This document shows positions 7,082 through 11,790 of a stretch of DNA of 11,790 bases, one piece after another. The notes beneath the pieces are model-generated. The model saw only the letters and a program-made list of their open reading frames with translations. It ran no database searches and was not told where the DNA came from. The stretch is from CAZTHL01 sp964613585 (GTDB taxonomy: Bacteria; Pseudomonadota; Alphaproteobacteria; DSM-16000; Inquilinaceae), in the NCBI GenBank assembly GCA_964613585.1, contig CAZTHL010000104.1, positions 1 through 11,790 of the forward strand, read 5' to 3'. Each line of letters starts with the position of its first letter. Position 1 is the stretch's first letter. Both the position numbers and the translations under genes were made by a program.

Positions 7082-7578
7082 TGACCGCAGTGGATGCAGC
7101 GGCGCCGTCCGGGCTGGCCTCGGCGGCGACGGCCTCGGAGGATGGCCTCGACGAGCTGTTCCTGACGAGCCTGGTCCAGCAGCTGCGCGCGCAGGACCGC
7201 TACGGCATGTGGGACGCCAAGAGCGAGGACGAGATCCTGGTCAGCTTCGTCCTGTCGAAGGAGAAGCGCAAGCGCCTGCCGATCCTGGGCGATGCCGACG
7301 CGGCGCTGCGGCTGCGCATGGAGCTGTTCTACGCCGCGGTCGCCGCCGCCATCGAGCGGCGCGCGGAGGTCCGCTCGGGCTCCATCGTGCAGCTGCACGA
7401 CGAGGGCTGGGGCCAGGCGATCGTCTTCGCCGGGCGGCTGGTCCTGATCAACAAGGCGGTCCGGGACGCGCACCGCTTCGGCTTCGCCGACAAGCAGAAG
7501 ATCCAGGAGGCCGGCGGCGCGCTGGTGCGCGAGGGCGTGTCCTGGCTGGAGCGTCATCCCGAGCTGGCGCGCGAGTAG
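7081..7578 (+). CDS. NifX-associated nitrogen fixation protein, DUF269 family
   Basis: 165 residues, matching the DUF269 family of NifX-associated proteins found almost only in Mo-nitrogenase clusters, directly after nifX. Its biochemical role is not established. Seen in the sequence: LFLTSLVQQLRAQDRYGMWD (28-45), a basic KEKRKRLPILGD stretch (60-71), LRMELFYAAVAAAIE (78-92), HDEGWGQAIVFAGRLVL (106-122) and HRFGFADKQKIQEAG (131-145), all typical family blocks. There are no cysteines, so it is not itself an Fe-S protein, and there is no signal peptide or membrane segment. Its ATG overlaps the nifX TGA by one base, so it is probably co-translated. The Ala-rich first about 20 residues look variable. 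The small DUF683 protein that often follows it is absent; fdxB comes next after 59 nt. Confidence 0.93.
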   Translation: MTAVDAAAPSGLASAATASEDGLDELFLTSLVQQLRAQDRYGMWDAKSEDEILVSFVLSKEKRKRLPILGDADAALRLRMELFYAAVAAAIERRAEVRSGSIVQLHDEGWGQAIVFAGRLVLINKAVRDAHRFGFADKQKIQEAGGALVREGVSWLERHPELARE

Positions 7579-7592
7579 GCGCCGACGCGGGC

Positions 7593-7620
7593 GTGTCAAG
7601 ACACCCGTTCGATCCCGTTC
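7593..7620 (+). repeat. Short inverted repeat and direct repeat upstream of fdxB
   Basis: GTGTC-AA-GACAC (7593-7604) is a perfect inverted repeat, followed at once by two CCCGTTC copies ten bases apart (7604-7610 and 7614-7620). The fdxB Shine-Dalgarno (7624-7630) comes next. The spacing does not fit a NifA site (TGT-N10-ACA). It may be a protein-binding site or chance; the function is unknown. Confidence 0.35.
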
Positions 7621-7637
7621 AACAAAGGAGACCCGCC

Positions 7638-7937
7638 ATGGGCATCCAAGCCTTGACCCGCGATGGCAGCGCCTGGGAGCCGCGCTTCCTCGATGCCATC
7701 TCCGCCAAGGATTGCATCGGCTGCGGCCGCTGCTTCAAGGTGTGCGGCCAGGATGTGCTCAAGATGATGGGCATGACCGAGGACGACGAGCTCGTCGAGG
7801 CCGACGACGACGATTCCGAGCGCATGATCATGACCCTGGCCGCCGCCGGCGCCTGCAACGGCTGCGGCGCCTGCGCCCGGGTCTGCGGCTCCAAGGCCAT
7901 GAGCTTCATCGACCCCGAGACCGCCTGGGCCAACTGA
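7638..7937 (+). CDS. fdxB: Ferredoxin III, nif-specific (2[4Fe-4S], FdxB type)
   Basis: 99-residue soluble ferredoxin of the nif-specific ferredoxin III family; likely an electron donor within nitrogen fixation (to NifH or to cofactor assembly). That partner is inferred. Two cysteine motifs, Cys26-x2-Cys29-x2-Cys32-x3-Cys36 (CIGCGRCFKVCG) and Cys73-x2-Cys76-x2-Cys79-x3-Cys83 (CNGCGACARVCG), are each expected to bind a [4Fe-4S] cluster. In both, the residue after the last cysteine is Gly rather than the Pro of classical ferredoxins. The motifs are separated by an acidic linker (TEDDELVEADDDDSE). The ATG at 7638 has AAAGGAG (7624-7630) 7 nt ahead, the strongest such site in this part of the cluster. 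A 104-nt gap with a long hairpin separates it from nifQ. Confidence 0.93.
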   Translation: MGIQALTRDGSAWEPRFLDAISAKDCIGCGRCFKVCGQDVLKMMGMTEDDELVEADDDDSERMIMTLAAAGACNGCGACARVCGSKAMSFIDPETAWAN

Positions 7938-7962
7938 GACCGCACGGGCACGGCCTACAGCC

Positions 7963-8025
7963 TGGCTCCTCCCCCCGCCTGGTCGTTGCCCGCGCGTCAG
8001 CGAGGGGCAGGCGGGGCAGGGGCCA
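7963..8025 (+). promoter_or_regulatory. Long imperfect stem-loop in the fdxB-nifQ gap
   Basis: The left arm (7963-7981, starting TGGCTCCT and ending CCCCGCCTG) pairs with the right arm (8008-8025, starting CAGGCGGGG and ending GGGGCCA). The inner 9 bp are perfect; overall it is about 16 pairs over an 18-bp span with two mismatches and a small bulge. The loop is 26 nt (7982-8007). It ends 16 nt before the nifQ ATG and traps the only nearby G-rich stretch (8011-8022). It could protect the 3' end of the upstream mRNA, attenuate nifQ, or act as a terminator without a T-run. Confidence 0.55.
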
Positions 8026-8041
8026 CGGTGCCTGCTGGCCC

Positions 8042-8935
8042 ATGACCGTGAGCCTGCGCGAGCACGCGCTGACCCCTCGCCTGGCCGGGCCGCTGCCGGG
8101 CGCCAACGGCATCGGCATCAGCCGCGCCGCCGCGAGCGGCGCGCGCGGGGTGACACTCAAGCTGCTGGTCCGCGTCGAGGGCGGGCGCGTCGCCGCGGCG
8201 CGCTTCCAGGCCTTCGGCTGCGGCTTCTCGATGGCCGCCGGCTCGGCTGCCGCGGAGCTGGCCGACGGGGCGGCGCTCGAGGCCGTGCGCGCCATCGGTC
8301 CCGACGACATTGCCGCCGCCGCCGGCGGCCTGCCCGAGCACAAGCGCTTCTGCGCCGAGCTGGCGTCGACCGCGCTCGCGAAGGCGCTCGACCACGCGGC
8401 CGGGCCGGCGCCTCCCGCGTCCGGCACGGAGCTTGCGGCCGACACGGAGGCCGACGCCGATCTGTTCCGCCGGCTCCTGGCGCTGGGGCTGCGCGAGCCG
8501 CCGCCGGAGCACGCCCTCGGCCTCGACCGCCGCCGGTTGGAGGTCCTGGCGGCACGCCACGCCCCGGGCGTCGAGTTGCCGGCGGCCGCGGCCGCCGTGC
8601 CCGAGCCGACGCCCGAGATGCTTGATCTCGAGCGCCTGCTGCTCGAGCATCGGGCCCGCGACGTCGATGAGGAGGCTTGGCTGGCCACCATCGTCGCCCG
8701 CCGCGCCCAGGAGCCGCGCCATCTGTGGGAGGATCTCGGCCTCGCCGACCGGCGCCAGCTGAGCCGTCTCCTAAGCCGCTTCTTCCCGACGCTGGCGTCT
8801 AAGAACGTCCACGACATGAAGTGGAAGCGCTTCCTCTACAAGCAGCTCTGCGACCGTGCCGAGGTCATGGTCTGCAAGGCGCCCAACTGCGCCGTTTGCG
8901 ACGACGTGGCGCTGTGCTTCGGGCCGGAAGGCTGA
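8042..8935 (+). CDS. nifQ: NifQ molybdenum-donor protein with fused N-terminal NifU/IscU-like domain
   Basis: 297 residues, against about 165-195 for ordinary NifQ. Residues about 137-297 are a complete NifQ domain: LFRRLLALGL, LGLDRRRLEVLAARHAPG, SRFFPTLASKN, MKWKRFLYKQLC, then the NifQ signature Cys278-x4-Cys283-x2-Cys286-x5-Cys292. NifQ carries a Mo-Fe-S cluster and supplies Mo for FeMo-co on NifEN/NifH. Residues about 7-120 align with NifU-N/IscU scaffolds: EHALTPRLAGPL, GANGIG, ARFQAFGCGFSMAAGSAAAE with Cys60, and GGLPEHKRFCAEL with Lys101 and Cys104. The first scaffold cysteine (CGD in NifU) reads SGA (Ser32) and its Asp is lost, so this is a degenerate or specialised scaffold. The linker (120-136) is Ala/Pro-rich. 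The ATG at 8042 fits the NifU-like N-terminus but lacks a clear Shine-Dalgarno. Last gene of the nif block. Confidence 0.92.
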   Translation: MTVSLREHALTPRLAGPLPGANGIGISRAAASGARGVTLKLLVRVEGGRVAAARFQAFGCGFSMAAGSAAAELADGAALEAVRAIGPDDIAAAAGGLPEHKRFCAELASTALAKALDHAAGPAPPASGTELAADTEADADLFRRLLALGLREPPPEHALGLDRRRLEVLAARHAPGVELPAAAAAVPEPTPEMLDLERLLLEHRARDVDEEAWLATIVARRAQEPRHLWEDLGLADRRQLSRLLSRFFPTLASKNVHDMKWKRFLYKQLCDRAEVMVCKAPNCAVCDDVALCFGPEG

Positions 8936-8968
8936 CCGCCGGCCAGGCGCCTGGTGCCCGGGCGGCGG
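8936..8968 (+). terminator. Possible terminator hairpin after nifQ
   Basis: Directly after the nifQ stop, CCGCCGG (8936-8942) pairs with CCGGGCGG (8958-8965) with one bulge. They enclose a perfect 12-nt palindrome, CCAGGCGCCTGG (8943-8954). Only a short CCTTTC follows, so this is at best a T-poor terminator. Its position at the end of the nif genes supports the call. The rest of the 185-nt gap to the next gene shows no further feature I can support. Confidence 0.35.
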
Positions 8969-9120
8969 ATCCTTTCGGCGGCTCCCGATATCCGTCCTGC
9001 GACGAGGCCTCTCGTGACCCTCATGGCTGCGTCGACCCCGAAGAAGGGGGGTGATCCCTTGACGCCGTGTCTGGCGGTCTACCTTGCCGGTCCGGTCACA
9101 CGGGACGACAGGACGGACAG

Positions 9121-9825
9121 ATGCATTCCTTCCCCGCCGGCGGGTGCGCGGTGGTGCTGGGGGCGACCGGGGCGATCGGCGGCGCCATCGCGGCGCGGCT
9201 CGCGGCGGACCCGGCGTTCGCGCGCGTGATCGGCTTCGGCCGGCGCACCGCGCCGCCGCTCGAGCTGACCGACGAGGCCTCCGTTGCCGCCTGCGCCGAG
9301 GCGGTGCGGGCGAGCGGGCTCGAGCCGCGCCTGGTCTTCGACGCCACCGGGTTCCTGCACGACGAGCGCTTCCAACCGGAGAAGGGCCTCGCGGCTGTGA
9401 CGCCCGGGCAGCTCGCCCGCCACTTCGCCGTCAACGCCATCGGCCCGGCGCTCCTCATGAAGCACCTGCTGCCGCTGCTGCCGCGCCAGGGCAAGTCGGT
9501 CTTCGCCACGCTCTCGGCCAAGGTCGGCAGCATCGGCGACAACCAGCTCGGTGGCTGGCACGGCTACCGCGCCTCCAAGGCGGCGCTCAACCAGCTGGTG
9601 CGCTGCGCGGCCATCGAGCTTGCCCGCAAGCGGCGCGAGGCGGTGTGCGTGGCCCTGCACCCGGGCACGGTGGACACGCCGCTGTCCGCCCCCTTCGGCA
9701 AGGACGGCCTGACCGTGCGAGCCCCGGATGAGGCGGCGGAGCGTCTTCTTGAGGTGCTGGACGGGCTCGGCGCCGCCGACACCGGCCGGTTCCTCGCCTA
9801 CGATGGCAGCCGCCTGCCCTGGTGA
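9121..9825 (+). CDS. Short-chain dehydrogenase/reductase (SDR), CsgA/sniffer-like
   Basis: 234-residue NAD(P)-dependent oxidoreductase of the classical SDR fold; the substrate is not predictable. Seen: Gly-rich cofactor loop VVLGATGAIGGAIA (11-24), Asn105 in FAVNAIGPALLMKHLLP, and the catalytic set Ser137 (KVGSIGD), Tyr149 and Lys153 (YRASKAALNQ), with HPGTVDTPLS downstream. The segment KVGSIGDNQLGGWHGYRASK resembles the CsgA (C-factor)/sniffer carbonyl reductase subgroup. The early basic GRR (40-42) after the second strand hints at NADP(H), which is inferred. ATG 9121 is chosen over the in-frame GTG at 9067 because the SDR strand starts just after it and the extra 18 residues are not conserved; neither start has a strong ribosome site. 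No known nif role; likely a bystander gene at the cluster's edge. Confidence 0.88.
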   Translation: MHSFPAGGCAVVLGATGAIGGAIAARLAADPAFARVIGFGRRTAPPLELTDEASVAACAEAVRASGLEPRLVFDATGFLHDERFQPEKGLAAVTPGQLARHFAVNAIGPALLMKHLLPLLPRQGKSVFATLSAKVGSIGDNQLGGWHGYRASKAALNQLVRCAAIELARKRREAVCVALHPGTVDTPLSAPFGKDGLTVRAPDEAAERLLEVLDGLGAADTGRFLAYDGSRLPW

Positions 9826-9873
9826 CCGGCCTCGCCCCTGGCATCGCGGCGCGTTAGCGACTAAACCCTCGGT

Positions 9874-9901
9874 CCGGGGGTCGGTCGAGCCGACCCGCCG
9901 G
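9874..9901 (+). promoter_or_regulatory. Stem-loop upstream of the glycosyltransferase gene
   Basis: GGGTCGG (9878-9884) pairs perfectly with CCGACCC (9890-9896) around a TCGAG loop. CCGG (9874-9877) and CCGG (9898-9901) extend it past one bulged G to 11 bp. It lies in the 124-nt gap between the SDR and the GT4 gene. No T-run follows, so it may terminate the SDR transcript weakly or belong to the leader of the next gene. Confidence 0.4.
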
Positions 9902-9949
9902 CCAGGCCTGCCCAGGCCGACAAGGTGCCGAGGGAGCGAGGGACCGGGG

Positions 9950-11158
9950 ATGCGCGTGCTGCTGATGACCAACGAGTACCCGCCGCACATCTACGGCGGC
10001 GCCGGCGTGCATGTCGAATACCTGTCGAAGGAGTTGGCGCGGCTGGCCCAGGTCGAGGTGCGCACCTTCCACGATCAGGCCTACGAGAGCGGCTCGCTCG
10101 CCGTGCGCGGCACCAAGGTCGACGCGACGCCCTACAGCGGCTGCCCGAAGTCCTTCGTCTCGCCACTGAAGGCGCTGGCCACCTGCCTCGCCTTCAACGG
10201 CCAGGGGATCGAGGCCGACGTGGTGCACTGCCACACCTGGTACACCCATTTCGGCGGCATCCTGGCACGGCAGCTCTACGACGTCCCGTTCCTCATCACC
10301 GTGCACTCGCTCGAGCCGCTGCGGCCGTGGAAGCAGGAGCAGCTCGGGCGCGGCTACACCGTGTCGAGCTGGGTCGAGCGCACGGCGCTGGAGATGGCCG
10401 ACCGGGTCATCGCCGTCTCCTCGACCACCAAGGACGACATCCTGCGCCTGTTCAACGTCGACCCCGACCGCATCCCGGTGATCCCCAACGGCATCGACAT
10501 CGACGAGTATACGCCGACCGAGGCGCCGGACGTCCTGGCCGAGCACGGCATCGACCCGGGCCGGCCCTATGTCCTGTTCGTCGGCCGGATGACCCGGCAG
10601 AAGGGGCTGGTCTACCTGCTGAAGGGCATCCCGGACCTCGATCCCGAGGTGCAGGTGGTGCTGTGCGCCGGCGACGCCGACACGCCCGAGATGCAGGCCG
10701 AAATGGAGGCCATGGTCGCCGACCTGCGCCAGCGCCGGCCGGGCATCGTCTGGATCCCCGGCATGCTGCCGCGGCCCAAGGTGATCGCCCTCTACTCCCA
10801 CGCCGCGGTGTTCTGCTGCCCGTCGATCTACGAGCCCTTCGGCATCATCAATCTCGAGGCCATGGCCTGCGGCACCGCCTGCGTCGGCAGCGCCGTCGGC
10901 GGCATCACCGAGGTGATCGTGCCCGAGGAGACCGGCCTTCTCGTCGACGCCAACCTGTCGCCCGAGGCGCCCTACGACCCGATCGACGGCGACGGCTTCG
11001 GCGCGCGCCTGGCCGAGGCGATCAACCGCATCGCCCTCGACCCCGATCTCGCCCGACGCATGGGCGCGCGCGGCCGGGAGCGCGTCGAGCGCCTGTACAG
11101 CTGGCGCAGCGTCGCCGAACGCACCCTGGACCTGTACCGATCGCTGACGACCGCCTGA
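9950..11158 (+). CDS. GT4-family glycogen synthase / maltose-1-phosphate synthase (GlgM-like)
   Basis: 402-residue GT-B glycosyltransferase. It matches the 'glycogen synthase, Corynebacterium family' group of GT4. The characterised mycobacterial GlgM uses ADP-glucose and glucose-1-phosphate to make maltose-1-phosphate for alpha-glucan synthesis. Whether this one makes maltose-1-phosphate or extends glycogen is not visible. Motifs: EYPPHIYGGAGVHVEYLSKE (9-28) with the Gly-rich donor loop, HCHTWYTHFGG (93-103), NGID (180-183), VGRMTRQKG with Arg213 and Lys218, and the C-terminal EPFGIINLE with Glu295 and Glu303. It is clearly not the longer GT5 GlgA (about 480 residues, KTGGL loop). ATG 9950 is chosen for the conserved N-terminus, with GAGGGA (9938-9943) 6 nt ahead; the frame is open upstream but unrelated. 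The stop lies just ahead of, or overlaps, maf. A cytoplasmic carbon-storage role is inferred. Confidence 0.9.
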   Translation: MRVLLMTNEYPPHIYGGAGVHVEYLSKELARLAQVEVRTFHDQAYESGSLAVRGTKVDATPYSGCPKSFVSPLKALATCLAFNGQGIEADVVHCHTWYTHFGGILARQLYDVPFLITVHSLEPLRPWKQEQLGRGYTVSSWVERTALEMADRVIAVSSTTKDDILRLFNVDPDRIPVIPNGIDIDEYTPTEAPDVLAEHGIDPGRPYVLFVGRMTRQKGLVYLLKGIPDLDPEVQVVLCAGDADTPEMQAEMEAMVADLRQRRPGIVWIPGMLPRPKVIALYSHAAVFCCPSIYEPFGIINLEAMACGTACVGSAVGGITEVIVPEETGLLVDANLSPEAPYDPIDGDGFGARLAEAINRIALDPDLARRMGARGRERVERLYSWRSVAERTLDLYRSLTTA

Positions 11159-11229
11159 CCGACCTGCCCTCCGACCCCGGCCCGGCGCCCGTCGACCGCG
11201 GCGCCGCCGCCCGGACGCCGCAGCGGCTG

Positions 11230-11790
11230 GTGCTGGGCAGCGCCTCGCCGCACCGCCGCGAGCTGCTGCGGCAGATCGGCGTGGTGCCCGACGCGGTCGA
11301 CCCGGCCGACATCGACGAGACGCCGTCGCGCCAGGAGCTGCCGCCCACCCACGCCGCCCGGCTGGCCCGGGCCAAGGCCGAGGCGGTCGCGGCGCGGCAT
11401 CCGGGCGCCTTCGTGCTCGCCGCCGACACCGTGGTGGCCCGCGGCCGGCGCATCCTGCCCAAGGCGGAGACCGAGGCGGAGGCGCGCCGCTGCCTGGAGC
11501 TCCTGTCCGGCGCCCGGCACCGGGTGCACGGCGGCCTTGCCGTGATCGCGCCGGACGGCCGCGCCGCGCATCGGCTGGTCACTACCCAGGTCGCCTTCAA
11601 GCGGCTGTCGGCGCCGGAGCTCGACCGCTACCTCGCCGACCGCGAATGGCATGGCAAGGCCGGCGGCTACGCCATCCAGGGGCGGGCGGCGATCTTTGTG
11701 CGCTGGCTCAACGGCTCCTACAGCAACGTTGTCGGCCTGCCATTGTTCGAGACTCACGCGCTGCTGTCCGGCCTCGGCTATCGGTGCTAA
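11230..11790 (+). CDS. maf: Maf-family nucleotide pyrophosphatase (start codon uncertain)
   Basis: Maf/HAM1-superfamily enzyme that hydrolyses non-canonical or excess nucleoside triphosphates to monophosphates. GKAGGYAIQGRAAIFV and GSYSNVVGLPLFET suggest the YhdE-like dTTP/UTP pyrophosphatase subgroup. Other blocks: LVLGSASPHRRELL, ADIDETP, VLAADTVVARGR with the catalytic Asp, and LELLSGARHRVHGGLAV. The frame has no ATG, GTG or TTG between the end of the GT4 gene and the first motif. The GTG at 11230, given here (186 residues), lies inside the first beta-strand (it is the V of LVLGS) and has no ribosome site. A CTG at 11155 overlapping the upstream TGA would give 211 residues with a Pro/Ala-rich leader. 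Identity is firm; the 5' end is not. The stop TAA coincides with the window end. Confidence 0.85.
   Translation: MLGSASPHRRELLRQIGVVPDAVDPADIDETPSRQELPPTHAARLARAKAEAVAARHPGAFVLAADTVVARGRRILPKAETEAEARRCLELLSGARHRVHGGLAVIAPDGRAAHRLVTTQVAFKRLSAPELDRYLADREWHGKAGGYAIQGRAAIFVRWLNGSYSNVVGLPLFETHALLSGLGYRC

Noticed and set aside
7712..8041. Upstream extension of the nifQ frame through fdxB
   Set aside because: The frame is open but its translation is Arg/Gly-rich with no homology, and the NifU-like domain begins properly at ATG 8042.
9059..9085. TTGACG (9059-9064) as a -35 box for the SDR gene
   Set aside because: No acceptable -10 hexamer lies 16-18 nt downstream; the best, TACCTT at 15 nt, matches poorly. 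A transcription start map would decide.
9067..9120. GTG at 9067 as an earlier SDR start
   Set aside because: The added 18 residues do not resemble an SDR N-terminus and there is no ribosome site; ATG 9121 places the cofactor loop at the usual distance.
1..11790. CRISPR arrays, tRNA/rRNA genes, insertion sequences
   Set aside because: No regularly spaced repeats, no tRNA-like cloverleaf and no transposase-like protein could be found in any gap; the longest gap is 185 nt.

Overview
The window is a high-GC (about 70%) stretch of a molybdenum nitrogenase gene cluster, all on the plus strand. Protein family types, gene order and base composition point to a diazotrophic alphaproteobacterium, probably Rhodospirillales-like. 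That placement is an inference; no rRNA or other lineage marker is present.

Region 1 (1-8935) is a compact nif block: the 3' half of nifH, then nifD, nifK, nifE, nifN, nifX, a DUF269 NifX-associated gene, a nif-specific 2[4Fe-4S] ferredoxin (fdxB type), and a nifQ gene carrying an extra N-terminal NifU/IscU-like domain. NifHDK are the structural enzyme. NifEN is the scaffold on which the FeMo-co precursor matures. NifX and the DUF269 protein are associated with cofactor handling. FdxB is a likely low-potential electron carrier. NifQ delivers Mo as a Mo-Fe-S cluster. nifE/nifN/nifX/DUF269 overlap or abut and look translationally coupled. The junctions nifH-nifD, nifK-nifE and fdxB-nifQ instead carry GC-rich hairpins, a layout that fits differential mRNA stability or partial termination. 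The block's promoter lies upstream of the window, and I found no convincing internal sigma-54 (-24/-12) site.

Region 2 (8936-11790) leaves the nif functions: a short-chain dehydrogenase/reductase of the CsgA/sniffer type, a GT4 glycogen/maltose-1-phosphate synthase (GlgM-like), and a Maf nucleotide pyrophosphatase whose start codon is unclear. This looks like the chromosomal flank of the nif block.

The two most notable points are: (a) the NifU/IscU-like domain fused to NifQ, with two of three scaffold cysteines kept and the first lost, suggesting an Fe-S-cluster-supplying module attached to the Mo-Fe-S carrier; and (b) NifK carries Tyr98 and Ala187 at the positions of A. vinelandii beta-Phe99 and beta-Ser188, the pair known from the tyrosine-liganded P-cluster of Gluconacetobacter diazotrophicus. 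Lesser points are a duplicated Shine-Dalgarno-bearing repeat at the start of nifX, an about 18-bp hairpin upstream of nifQ, and a maf gene without an ordinary start codon.
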